Of a stretch of 8,486 bases of DNA, positions 1 to 6,554 are shown one piece after another. The DNA is taken from positions 1-8,486 of the forward strand of contig JBAXLI010000116.1 of assembly GCA_037134895.1 (NCBI GenBank), in the 5' to 3' direction. The notes below the pieces were generated by a model. The model saw only the letters and a list, made by a program, of their open reading frames with translations. It was not told the DNA's origin and searched no databases. Every line of letters starts with the position of its first letter. Position 1 is the first letter of the stretch. Source of the stretch: CAIRDP01 sp037134895. GTDB taxonomy: Bacteria; Bacteroidota; Bacteroidia; Bacteroidales; FEN-979. The position numbers and the translations under genes were made by a program.

Positions 1-371
1 CGGGCAATGGAGAGTACTTCCTGCATGGTGTCGCGGCGGTGATCGCGTGGGAGTAGTACTGCCGTTGAGATTTCGACCAGGGCCGGGGAAAGCGAGGGAT
101 CGGCGCCGGGTGTGTACTGGGCGGTTTCGAGCAGCTGCTGGTTGATCATTGCATATTTGACAAAGAAGGCCAGGCAGGGCTTTATATACGATGTAATCAG
201 AGTCGAGTAATCACCAGGGTTGGCAATGACATCGTCGTAGAGAGCGGCTGTTAATATGGGTTTGACGTATTTCAATTCGGCCGTCTGAATTACTTCATCC
301 TTTATCATAGTAGGGTCGAGCTCGGTGACGTAGGCGAGGGCGATAGTTTCGATGGCAGTGATCAGCGACAT
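1..371 (-). CDS. Probable phage head-tail connector/completion protein, 3' end cut off by the window edge
   Basis: This reading frame is open from an ATG at 371-369 to the left edge, giving about 123 residues of an incomplete protein. It starts MSLITAIETIALAYVTELD and contains a stretch around AELKYVKPILTAALYDD followed by YIKPCLAFFVKYAMI. A short N-terminal strand, an acidic linker and then helices with this IKP-LAxxxxY pattern resemble small Bacteroidota phage proteins found downstream of capsid genes that are thought to be head-tail connectors (DUF6712-like); this match is from memory. It lies 71 bp beyond the portal stop and in the same direction, which fits a head-completion role. There is no Shine-Dalgarno sequence. 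The frame stays open upstream through the portal 3' end, so a non-ATG start before 371 cannot be excluded. I am fairly sure it is a real gene and less sure of its function. Confidence 0.65.
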   Translation of the reverse strand, partial: MSLITAIETIALAYVTELDPTMIKDEVIQTAELKYVKPILTAALYDDVIANPGDYSTLITSYIKPCLAFFVKYAMINQQLLETAQYTPGADPSLSPALVEISTAVLLPRDHRRDTMQEVLSIA

Positions 372-442
372 AAGTTCGTGAGGAATTACGTGAGGGAAAT
401 CGTGAAGAAGAACGTAAGGAAGGTCGCGATAATCATAGTGAT

Positions 443-1696
443 TTAGATGTTTAGGGTGTCGGAAGAGGGGTAGATGTTTTTTAATTGCAGTACCAGGAGT
501 TTTTGGATGGGGTCGGTGTTGTCGTAGTCGAGGCCGGTGTCGCGGCGGATTTCCCATACGTATTTCAAGGGGTTGATGCGGGAGATGGGTGGGGTGTTGA
601 TGAACTCGAGGTCTTTGAGCAGTAATCCGCATTCGGCCAGGGTGTTTTGCAGGGACTGGATGAAGAGTCCCTGGATGGGTTGGATTACGGTGGCCATGGC
701 TACTTCGTACTCGTTGAGGATGCGGCCTGAGTCGAATCCGGTTTTTTCTTCGGAATAGGGCGTGAGGGAGCGGAACCAGTTGTGGATGGTGATGAGGGAG
801 ATTTCGGACTGTTTATGCAGCTCGGTCCAGTTATCTTCCTTTTCGCGGTTGAACGAAATGAATTTGGCTTCCTGGGAACTGATACCGGGACCAAGATCGG
901 CAAGATACTGGATGATGATTTCGTTGGCCTTTGAGCTCAGAGCACCTTTATATTCTTTAAACATGGCATCGAGCTGATCGGCCGCCTCATCAGAATTAAC
1001 TCCCGGAATCACCAGTAAACCGGGAGTTGCAAAGGAAGATTCAAGCCGGGTCTGATTCCAGATGTTCGTAAGCCCGGAAATAATCACATTACGGATACCG
1101 GCAAAATAAGACGGAATGCCGTAATAGGTGAACTCCGGCTCATAGTCTTTAATATGAACCAGGGAGTGAAGCAATCCGTCGTCACCCGAAGAAAACTGAG
1201 GAAACAGGCTGATGGATTTGAGATTCTTGTCGTTACTTCCGCGAAACAAATCCCAGCAGCGATGGATCATGGCCTGTTTGCCGTCGATATGCAACCTTAC
1301 CCTGGAAGCATCCTGGTGATAGACATAGATGAAGGAGCGTTTTTTGTTAGTGACCAGCTCATAGTAGCAGTTGCCAAAAGTGAGGTAATCGAAGCAAAGC
1401 TTTTTAAGAGTGGCCGGGAAGAGTTCCTTGCGGTTGTTGGGAGAGGTGAGGAATGAAGCGGTAGCGGGATCGGAAGATTGAATGCCCTGCCCCAGGATGT
1501 AGTTGGTTTTGGAGTTGAGGATCGCTCTGTGAACGGGCACTTCACGGGCGAGTTTGATCAATTGGCGGGGCAGGGCATTATCAATCCCGAAGGGAACGAA
1601 GAGCTTTAACGTAGAAGGATCCAATATCACGTCGGTATCGACCAGGTCAAGGACGGGAGCGTAAGAGAACTCGTAGAGACGGGGGGAAGGGGACAT
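443..1696 (-). CDS. Phage portal protein (PBSX/HK97-like)
   Basis: A 417-residue protein, a usual length for a compact portal. The portal is the dodecameric ring at one vertex of the head through which DNA is pumped by the terminase and to which the neck is attached. Recognisable features are the N-terminal wing with FGNCYYELV near residues 108-115, the motif TYYGIPSYFAGIRNVI at about 190-205 (PBSX-type portals carry a similar YYG-P-Y motif before a conserved helix), and a helix with NRE-KE-DNWTELHKQSEIS at 283-300 that precedes the crown and stem segments. The C-terminus is rich in hydrophobic helices. It sits between the capsid gene and a probable connector gene, all on one strand. The ATG at 1696 is preceded by 7-bp repeats and has no Shine-Dalgarno sequence. 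A portal located after the capsid gene is unusual. Confidence 0.85.
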   Translation of the reverse strand: MSPSPRLYEFSYAPVLDLVDTDVILDPSTLKLFVPFGIDNALPRQLIKLAREVPVHRAILNSKTNYILGQGIQSSDPATASFLTSPNNRKELFPATLKKLCFDYLTFGNCYYELVTNKKRSFIYVYHQDASRVRLHIDGKQAMIHRCWDLFRGSNDKNLKSISLFPQFSSGDDGLLHSLVHIKDYEPEFTYYGIPSYFAGIRNVIISGLTNIWNQTRLESSFATPGLLVIPGVNSDEAADQLDAMFKEYKGALSSKANEIIIQYLADLGPGISSQEAKFISFNREKEDNWTELHKQSEISLITIHNWFRSLTPYSEEKTGFDSGRILNEYEVAMATVIQPIQGLFIQSLQNTLAECGLLLKDLEFINTPPISRINPLKYVWEIRRDTGLDYDNTDPIQKLLVLQLKNIYPSSDTLNI

Positions 1697-1700
1697 TGGA

Positions 1701-1791
1701 GTGACGAATTACGAGTGACGAGTGACGAGTTCAATTACGATTTACGAAGCCAGATTTACGATTTCATTTACGATGTACGAATTACGATTTA
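1701..1791 (-). repeat. Degenerate heptanucleotide repeat between capsid and portal genes
   Basis: On the minus strand this gap is built mostly of 7-bp units such as TAAATCG, TAATTCG, TACATCG and TCACTCG, with two or three longer interruptions. The first TAA of the array is the stop codon of the capsid gene, and the last unit ends 4 bp before the portal ATG. The repeats therefore fill the whole spacer. Units of seven are not a multiple of three, so the tract is not coding. Similar heptad tracts occur between genes in some Bacteroidota genomes; their role is not known to me. Confidence 0.85.
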
Positions 1792-3144
1792 GTCGCCAAA
1801 GCCTGCGAGGACGAGCAATTCCGAATGCAGGTAGGCGGTTTGGGCTTTATACTGGACGCGGTAGCGGCGCATCTGGAGGTCGGTGTTGTACCAGGATTCG
1901 ATGTCGTTTGTATCCATCAAGCCGTCGGTGCCGAAGATGAGGTTAGGCTGGGTGGTAAGCATGGCCCGGTGGGGCTGTACGCCGTTCTGGTAGCTTGAGA
2001 TCCAGGTATCCCAGTCGGGACGCACCAGAACCGGGTAACCTTCGTACGAAGGAACCGGCAATCCGCCGAGCATCATCGTGAGCGGAAGATCACCTGAAGT
2101 CTTGGCCTTGATGGTATGCACCAGGTTGCGCCAAAGAGAACGGGTGACCATGAATACCAGTGGAAACTCGAACATTTCGGGACGGGCGGCATCGATCATG
2201 GCTTCGAGGGTATCGTCGGCTTCGTCGGTTGCCAATTTCCCCTGTTTGATTGCGGCAACTACCCCTGAAGCTGCCACCGAGCCGCTACCGGTAACGCTGC
2301 CAGTGAAAGTAAAGTCCTGGCCCTTGAACCGGCTGACCACCTTGATGGCCCCGGCCGAAGGATTGGTGACAATGACACCACTAAAGGCTCCACCACGGGC
2401 TTCGACAGTTGCTTTATGGGTGGTGAGCCAGTTGTTGCAGGTAACCGTGGCACTTGAGGCATAAGCCTGAGAATAAGCCACACCGTTGATGGTAAGCACC
2501 AGGGCGGTATCGGTACCGGCAGTATAGGTGAGGATCTTCTCGGCCTTGACAGCAGCCGTTGCCGACGCAACAACCACATGCTGGGCGGATGGTATGGCCC
2601 CGGCTAAGACATCCTTGATGAAATGCGTCATGAAGCCGGTATATCCCGAGAAATTGGTATCGATGACCCCGGTTGGGATCCCAGATGAAAGGACTTCCTG
2701 CAAGGGATTGCCAAAGAACATCTGACGGATGAGATCCTGCTGCCCGGCCTGGGCAATGATGGGAAGCATGATCTTGTTCCAGACATCGGGCTGTTTCATT
2801 TGCTCGATATCGTCTTCACGATATCCGGTAGCTAACAACTGCTCCACGATGGAACCCCAGAAGGCGCGGGCATTCTGCTCGAATTCAAGGGCCATGGGAG
2901 CCACGGTGATGCTCTGGGTGGAGAGGGCGAAGGACCCTGTGGGTGTAAAGCCTGCTGATGTTTTAGGCTTTGTAATGAAGGATGGGCGTGAGATCTTGTT
3001 TAAAAGCTCGGTGCCCTTGATGTCGGAACGGACCGTGACGGCCCCGCGGATATCTTCGCCCATGAAAAAGGGGGCGATGAAATAGTCGTGAATGGACTGC
3101 TTGGTGAAGGCGGGAGAGAGGCTGTGGGAGAAGATGTTTGACAT
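1789..3144 (-). CDS. Phage major capsid protein with a probable inserted beta-rich domain
   Basis: A 451-residue protein that I read as the HK97-fold subunit of the icosahedral head. It lies directly downstream of the protease/scaffold gene, as expected for a capsid gene. Residues 1-190 contain an N-terminal arm and a helix-rich segment (LEFEQNARAFWGSIVEQLL, 86-104). Residues about 310-451 look like the other half of the capsid fold and end in WYNTDLQMRRYRVQY and AYLHSELLVLAGF, a type of C-terminus I associate with Bacteroidota phage capsids. Between them, at about 195-300, is a Thr/Val/Ser/Gly-rich segment with alternating hydrophobic residues (ALVLTINGVAYSQAY, AIKVVSRFKGQDFTFTGSV) that looks like an inserted surface domain. 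The ATG at 3144 has no Shine-Dalgarno sequence, and the spacers on both sides are heptad repeats. No accessory decoration gene is visible in the window. Confidence 0.8.
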   Translation of the reverse strand: MSNIFSHSLSPAFTKQSIHDYFIAPFFMGEDIRGAVTVRSDIKGTELLNKISRPSFITKPKTSAGFTPTGSFALSTQSITVAPMALEFEQNARAFWGSIVEQLLATGYREDDIEQMKQPDVWNKIMLPIIAQAGQQDLIRQMFFGNPLQEVLSSGIPTGVIDTNFSGYTGFMTHFIKDVLAGAIPSAQHVVVASATAAVKAEKILTYTAGTDTALVLTINGVAYSQAYASSATVTCNNWLTTHKATVEARGGAFSGVIVTNPSAGAIKVVSRFKGQDFTFTGSVTGSGSVAASGVVAAIKQGKLATDEADDTLEAMIDAARPEMFEFPLVFMVTRSLWRNLVHTIKAKTSGDLPLTMMLGGLPVPSYEGYPVLVRPDWDTWISSYQNGVQPHRAMLTTQPNLIFGTDGLMDTNDIESWYNTDLQMRRYRVQYKAQTAYLHSELLVLAGFGD

Positions 3145-3151
3145 GGCAAAT

Positions 3152-3220
3152 AAGAATTACGAGTTACGAGTTACGAATTACGAATTATGTACGATTTACG
3201 ATGTACGATTTACGATTTAT
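3152..3220 (-). repeat. Degenerate heptanucleotide repeat between scaffold and capsid genes
   Basis: On the plus strand this tract reads as successive units of ACGAGTT, ACGAATT, ACGATTT and ACGATGT types, almost without interruption. It occupies most of the spacer upstream of the capsid ATG. The units are the same family as those downstream of the capsid gene at 1701-1791, so the capsid gene is bracketed by the same repeat family. No open frame of note exists in it. Confidence 0.87.
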
Positions 3221-3246
3221 GGATGCGGGATGCGGGATGCATGATG
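3220..3246. repeat. GGATGCG heptamer array
   Basis: Three consecutive units GGATGCG, GGATGCG, GGATGCA are followed by a decayed TGATGAA. This is a second heptamer family with a different sequence but the same 7-bp period, lying between the ACGATTT-type array and the stop codon of the protease/scaffold gene at 3249-3251. Confidence 0.8.
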
Positions 3247-3248
3247 AA

Positions 3249-4367
3249 TTATTTTTTGAGTTTGTCCTTTAGATATGCGGGCATTTCGCTGAGGAGTTCT
3301 TTGCCGAATTTGACTTCGGGGTGGCCGACGGTGATCTGGGGGTCGCCGGAGGTGACTCTGGTTGGGCTGGCGCTGAGCTTGTCGGTAAGTGTGGCGACCT
3401 GGGAGGTGAGGTCTGAGATCTGCTGCTGGAACAGGGTGGTTTGGGCCTGTTCGGTGGCGAGCTTTTCGGTAGTTGTTGCAAGCTGCTCCTTAGCGACTGC
3501 AAGCTGTTCCCTGGAAGCTTCGAGCTGCCCGGCAGAGGCCTGGAGCTGATCCTTTGATGACTGGAGCTGAGATTCAAACGTGGCGAGCCTTGTTTGAAAT
3601 GAGGATTCCAGGTTCCGGATTTCTTCCCTGTGATCGGCTTCGAGCAGTTCAACCGCCTGGTCACAGGCTTTGGACTGCTGCAGCTCGTCGGGCAGAGGGG
3701 CGAAGAGATTTTTAAACTTTTGAAAGATTTCTGGTTTCATACGGTCGGTTTTAGAAAAGTACTTTAACATGAATTCAATAATGGTATCGGGACGACGGGC
3801 TATAAAAGCAGCCATGGCCGGGTTCTCGTCGAGGAACCTGGTTGCCTCCCAGGCAAAGGAGTCCCGGGCAAAAAGCGAGTTCGTAGCCGCAGGGTCATCC
3901 ACCAGATCTGTCGCCAAAAGCTCCTCAATACGAACCAGAGGAAACTCACCGGGACCTTCGGCCGGCTCAGCCGGGATAAAGGCCATGGACGCACCGAACA
4001 TATCGGGATTCTTCTTTGCCATGGTGATAATGTAATCGTAGAGGTTACCGACGGGAGATGAGCGGCAAACCGTATCGAGGTGAAGATCACCGAGGACCTT
4101 TTCACCCTCAAGCGTGAAGTTCCTGAACCTGCCGATGTAGGTGCCCATGGCCGAGGAACACATGTTGGGATGACCGAAACGGGCCTTTACCCCATTCTCC
4201 TTAACGTTTCCGAGAGCCACGATCTGAGAAAGAGTTACGCCATCAATCTCCTCAAAATACGACTTTACCTTGCCCGCCTGGGCCACGACAACCTTTTGAA
4301 GTATGCCGGAACCCTCGTTGATCAAGGCCACTGAGAAGGCAACAGGGGGAGTGGAAAAGGATTTCAT
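3249..4367 (-). CDS. Head-maturation protease fused to a coiled-coil scaffold
   Basis: A 372-residue protein combining two head-assembly functions. Residues 1-165 look like a herpesvirus/HK97-type prohead serine protease: His66 in RFGHPNM and Ser127 in FGASMAF are the likely catalytic pair, and the acidic residues E148, E149 or D154 (IEELLATDLVDDPAA) could complete a triad. Residues about 237-333 form a long coiled coil with strict 7-residue repeats (SKDQLQA, SAGQLEA, SREQLAV, AKEQLAT, TTEKLAT), as in scaffolding cores. The basic C-terminus (LPAYLKDKLKK-like end, residues 362-372) could bind the capsid subunit. In such fusions the scaffold guides capsid assembly inside the prohead and is then digested by its own protease. 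It is the first gene of the leftward set, next to the divergent promoter region, and is followed by the capsid gene. There is no Shine-Dalgarno sequence. The function is inferred from motifs and context and fits well. Confidence 0.82.
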   Translation of the reverse strand: MKSFSTPPVAFSVALINEGSGILQKVVVAQAGKVKSYFEEIDGVTLSQIVALGNVKENGVKARFGHPNMCSSAMGTYIGRFRNFTLEGEKVLGDLHLDTVCRSSPVGNLYDYIITMAKKNPDMFGASMAFIPAEPAEGPGEFPLVRIEELLATDLVDDPAATNSLFARDSFAWEATRFLDENPAMAAFIARRPDTIIEFMLKYFSKTDRMKPEIFQKFKNLFAPLPDELQQSKACDQAVELLEADHREEIRNLESSFQTRLATFESQLQSSKDQLQASAGQLEASREQLAVAKEQLATTTEKLATEQAQTTLFQQQISDLTSQVATLTDKLSASPTRVTSGDPQITVGHPEVKFGKELLSEMPAYLKDKLKK

Positions 4368-4389
4368 ACGGGTGAAAAAATGGTTCCAA

Positions 4390-4397
4390 CAAAACTA
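4390..4397 (-). promoter_or_regulatory. Possible -7 element for the leftward head operon
   Basis: On the minus strand the sequence TAGTTTTG matches the Bacteroidota -7 consensus TANNTTTG and lies 22 bp before the protease/scaffold ATG. A TTTG lies 14 bp further upstream (4412-4415), which is shorter than the usual 19-20 bp spacing, so the -33 match is poor. Confidence 0.3.
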
Positions 4398-4432
4398 CAT
4401 CCGCCCACAGCCAAAAAGTTCGTAAGAAGTGG

Positions 4433-4460
4433 CAATATCTCGCTCAAATGCTTGATATTG
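4433..4460. promoter_or_regulatory. Inverted repeat, possible operator in the divergent promoter region
   Basis: CAATATC at 4433-4439 and GATATTG at 4454-4460 form a perfect 7-bp inverted repeat with 14 bp between the arms. The right arm overlaps the proposed -33 element (CTTG, 4451-4454) of the rightward promoter, so a protein bound here would be placed to repress it. The small protein encoded just downstream looks like a DNA-binding protein and is a candidate regulator, but this is inference. Confidence 0.4.
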
Positions 4461-4482
4461 GCGTGTTTATTAAATAATTTTG
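4451..4482 (+). promoter_or_regulatory. Bacteroidota-type promoter for the rightward packaging genes
   Basis: CTTG at 4451-4454 and TAATTTTG at 4475-4482 are separated by 20 bp. TAATTTTG is a perfect match to TANNTTTG, and the spacing is as expected for the primary sigma factor of Bacteroidota. The start codon at 4499 is only 16 bp downstream of the -7 element, so the transcript would have a very short leader. The same pair of elements recurs before the gene at 6555. Confidence 0.6.
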
Positions 4483-4498
4483 TACAAAATGGCAATTC

Positions 4499-4789
4499 AT
4501 GAACCCGGAAACTGAAAAAGTAATCGCCGACCTCAAAGAACACTATGGAATCGATGTAGAATTTATCGTTAAAAAAGGATTGTTACCTGCATCGGCTGCA
4601 ACCAAATGGCTGGTAAGGGAACGCTATTTTGACAAGGCAAAAGATGAAATGAACAAAGCACAAAACGGGAAAACCTATGCCGAAATTAAATACGAATTGA
4701 GCGATTGCTACGGAGTGAGTGTGAGTACGATTGAGAAACTGATTTACCGGAGAAGGAGTAAGCACACCGTTAATCAATTAGTTCCATAG
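4499..4789 (+). CDS. Small helix-turn-helix-like phage protein of unknown function
   Basis: A 96-residue protein that I do not recognise as a named family. The C-terminal part, residues about 57-84 (GKTYAEIKYELSDCYGVSVS then TIEKLIYRRR), has the spacing of a helix-turn-helix: a helix with AEIKYEL, a turn at YGVS and a recognition-like helix STIEKLIYRR rich in basic residues. The N-terminus (VIADLKEHYGIDVEFIVKKGLL) is probably helical. It is the first gene after the divergent promoter and precedes the probable small terminase by 53 bp. It could be a regulator acting on the adjacent inverted repeat, or an additional DNA-recognition component of packaging. The ATG at 4499 is the first in the frame and no Shine-Dalgarno sequence is seen. 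I am confident that it is a gene; the function is inference from the motif and position. Confidence 0.7.
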   Translation: MNPETEKVIADLKEHYGIDVEFIVKKGLLPASAATKWLVRERYFDKAKDEMNKAQNGKTYAEIKYELSDCYGVSVSTIEKLIYRRRSKHTVNQLVP

Positions 4790-4798
4790 TGAAAATGA

Positions 4799-4847
4799 GC
4801 TATATACAGCAAGAAACGGAATGCCATAAAATATAGCGAATTATGGC
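4799..4847 (+). promoter_or_regulatory. Interleaved inverted repeats over the small-terminase start codon
   Basis: Two 7-bp inverted repeats overlap: GCTATAT (4799-4805) with ATATAGC (4831-4837), and GCCATAA (4823-4829) with TTATGGC (4841-4847). The second pair includes the ATG at 4843-4845. Because the arms alternate (5'arm1, 5'arm2, 3'arm1, 3'arm2), the RNA would form either mutually exclusive hairpins or a pseudoknot. The pairing is read directly from the sequence; a role in controlling translation is inference. Confidence 0.45.
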
Positions 4848-5229
4848 AAAAGACAGCAGTATGAGATCAAAGGCCAATCAAACATCGTTCAAGCCCGGCC
4901 AGGGAGGCCGGAAAATGGGATCATGCAATAAAATAACCACAGATCAAAAAGAACGTATCGAATGGGTGCTTGAATTGCTGGATGAAACCCTCGAAGACAG
5001 CATCGGGAAGCTGAAACCAAAAGACCAGGTCGATTTGTGGATGAACCTGCAGGAATACATCAGGCCGAAGCTTCAGAGGATGAATGTTGACCTGGGCCCG
5101 GCCGAGGACAAACTCACCAAGATCACCTTTGAAGTAATCCAGACGGCCATGCTTGCCGACGGAACCGTTAAAACCTTACCCCTTGGAAAAGACCATCAAG
5201 GTATCGACCGTATTCAGGAAAAACTATGA
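4843..5229 (+). CDS. Probable terminase small subunit
   Basis: A 128-residue protein placed immediately before, and overlapping, the large terminase gene, the usual position of TerS. TerS recognises the phage packaging site and hands DNA to the large subunit. The N-terminus contains SFKPGQGGRKMGSCNK (15-30), close to the FKPGQSGNPxGRPKGSxNK motif seen at the start of many Bacteroidota phage proteins in this position. The middle, DLWMNLQEYIRPKLQRMNVDL at about 64-84, has the Y-x-x-PKLQRM pattern that I associate with the same group. The N-terminal region is basic and probably binds DNA. The ATG lies inside an inverted repeat, and its last 77 bp overlap the large-terminase frame. Assignment depends on motif memory and context, since TerS proteins are poorly conserved. 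Confidence 0.72.
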   Translation: MAKDSSMRSKANQTSFKPGQGGRKMGSCNKITTDQKERIEWVLELLDETLEDSIGKLKPKDQVDLWMNLQEYIRPKLQRMNVDLGPAEDKLTKITFEVIQTAMLADGTVKTLPLGKDHQGIDRIQEKL

Positions 5230-6358
5230 AGCCGGCACCAAGATCGTCGTAAATCAGGGCGGGAGCCGGTCGGGCAAAACCTTTTCCATTTTACAATTAC
5301 TCATTCTTGTGAAAGCCTTTGAAGGCACGGACATGGTATTTTCGATCGTAAGGCGGAGTATGCCGGCTCTGAAAGCATCCGCCATGCGGGATTTCTTCGA
5401 GATCCTCAGGATGGCGGACCTTTATGATGAACGAAGCCACAATAAAACCGAGAACACCTACCAGCTGAACGGAAACCTGTTCGAGTTCATGAGCCTGGAT
5501 CAACCCCAGAAGAAACGAGGCGCCAAGCGGGCTTACCTGTTCATCAACGAGGCCAATGAATTAAGCCTGGAGGATTGGGTACAGCTTTCCCTGCGAACCG
5601 AAAAACAAATCTTCCTGGACTTCAATCCCTCCATGGACGAACACTGGATCTATGATATCGTAATCCCCCGGAAAGACTGCAGCTTCATCCATTCGACCTA
5701 CCTAGACAATATTCAGTTTTTACCTCCGGAGCAGGTAAAGGAAATCGAGAACCTGAAACAAGTTGATGAGAATTATTGGAGGATCTATGGACTTGGTGAG
5801 ATCGGGCAGATCACCGGCCTGATCTTCACAAACTGGCGGACCGTTGATCAGTGGCCGGAATCCTGCAAGTGGATCAGCTACGGAATGGATTTTGGATTTT
5901 CCAACGATCCGACCACACTGATCAAGGTGGGATTAAGCGCAGGCGAGCTCTGGATTGATGAGTTGATTTATTCACGGGGCCTGACCAATACAGACATCTG
6001 CAAATGGATGAACCAGCTTGGCATCACCAAAGCCGATGAGATCATAGCCGATAACCAGCCGAAATGCATTTATGAGATCCGGCAGGAAGGATTCAACATC
6101 AAACCGATGTTCAAGGGTCCGGATTCGATCCTGGCCGGGATTGACATCCTTAAACGATATCCAATGAGGATCACTAAGCGATCGGTCAACCTGATCAGGG
6201 AACTGAAAAACTACAAATGGAAGGAAGATGTATCAGGAAAGCCACTGAATGTTCCGGTGGACCGGTTCAATCATGCCATTGATGGAATCCGGTATGCCTG
6301 TATGGGCAGGCTTTTCATGGGGAACAGGCTGGTCAAGACTGCGAGGCACCTGAGGTAA
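5153..6358 (+). CDS. Terminase large subunit (packaging ATPase and nuclease, Terminase_3/PBSX type)
   Basis: A protein of up to 401 residues that docks on the portal, pumps DNA into the prohead and cuts the concatemer. The N-terminal ATPase has a Walker A at 36-43 (GGSRSGKT), a Walker-B-like segment at 128-135 (YLFINEAN, with E133 as the likely catalytic carboxylate) and a coupling motif at 155-160 (LDFNPS). The C-terminal RNase H-like nuclease shows the expected acidic residues: D246 in YGMDFGFSNDP, D300 in IIADNQPK and D377 in HAIDGIRYAC. All key residues are present, so it is probably active. No ATG precedes the Walker A in this frame; the chosen start is the TTG at 5153, inside the small-terminase gene, and a TTG at 5183 is an alternative. 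Length without the uncertain N-terminus is normal for the family. It is the best-supported gene in the window. Confidence 0.93.
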   Translation: MPTEPLKPYPLEKTIKVSTVFRKNYEAGTKIVVNQGGSRSGKTFSILQLLILVKAFEGTDMVFSIVRRSMPALKASAMRDFFEILRMADLYDERSHNKTENTYQLNGNLFEFMSLDQPQKKRGAKRAYLFINEANELSLEDWVQLSLRTEKQIFLDFNPSMDEHWIYDIVIPRKDCSFIHSTYLDNIQFLPPEQVKEIENLKQVDENYWRIYGLGEIGQITGLIFTNWRTVDQWPESCKWISYGMDFGFSNDPTTLIKVGLSAGELWIDELIYSRGLTNTDICKWMNQLGITKADEIIADNQPKCIYEIRQEGFNIKPMFKGPDSILAGIDILKRYPMRITKRSVNLIRELKNYKWKEDVSGKPLNVPVDRFNHAIDGIRYACMGRLFMGNRLVKTARHLR

Positions 6359-6374
6359 CCCCCTGGAAATGGTG

Positions 6375-6399
6375 AAACCGTGACGAATTGTCACGGTTT
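6375..6399 (+). terminator. Strong stem-loop after the large terminase, probable terminator
   Basis: AAACCGTGAC (6375-6384) and GTCACGGTTT (6390-6399) form a perfect 10-bp stem around the 5-base loop GAATT, starting 17 bp after the terminase stop. It is followed by GAAAATGG rather than a T-run, so it is not a textbook intrinsic terminator, but the position supports a transcript end or 3'-end protection. Confidence 0.55.
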
Positions 6400-6465
6400 G
6401 AAAATGGAACCCCTATCGGTAAAATGCCATTCACGATCCAATTTTTTTGGTATTACAATACCGGC

Positions 6466-6496
6466 CTTGTAAATAAAAATTTCGGAGGTAATTTTG
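6466..6496 (+). promoter_or_regulatory. Bacteroidota-type promoter for the AT-rich gene
   Basis: CTTG (6466-6469) and TAATTTTG (6489-6496) are 19 bp apart. The -7 element is identical to that of the promoter at 4451-4482 and the -33 tetramer is also the same. It lies 58 bp before the ATG at 6555, leaving a leader of roughly 50 bases. A small inverted repeat, GGTAT/ATACC at 6449-6462, lies just upstream. Confidence 0.6.
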
Positions 6497-6554
6497 AGTA
6501 TGCTTTGTATTTGATTCTGCGATTGTCAAAAAAAACATTTAAAATCAGATAAGT

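Noticed and set aside
1154..1456. A 100-codon open frame on the plus strand opposite the portal gene
   Set aside because: It lies wholly antisense to a well-supported portal gene and its sequence shows no domain; it is a reading-frame shadow.
2078..3085. Open frames on the plus strand opposite the capsid gene
   Set aside because: They are antisense to the capsid gene and have compositions typical of out-of-frame translation.
1701..3246. CRISPR-like arrays in the intergenic repeats
   Set aside because: The units are 7 bp, contiguous and degenerate, with no spacers of constant length.
6449..6462. GGTAT/ATACC inverted repeat as a second terminator
   Set aside because: The stem is only 5 bp and the T-run lies before it on the plus strand, so it does not work as an intrinsic terminator in that direction.
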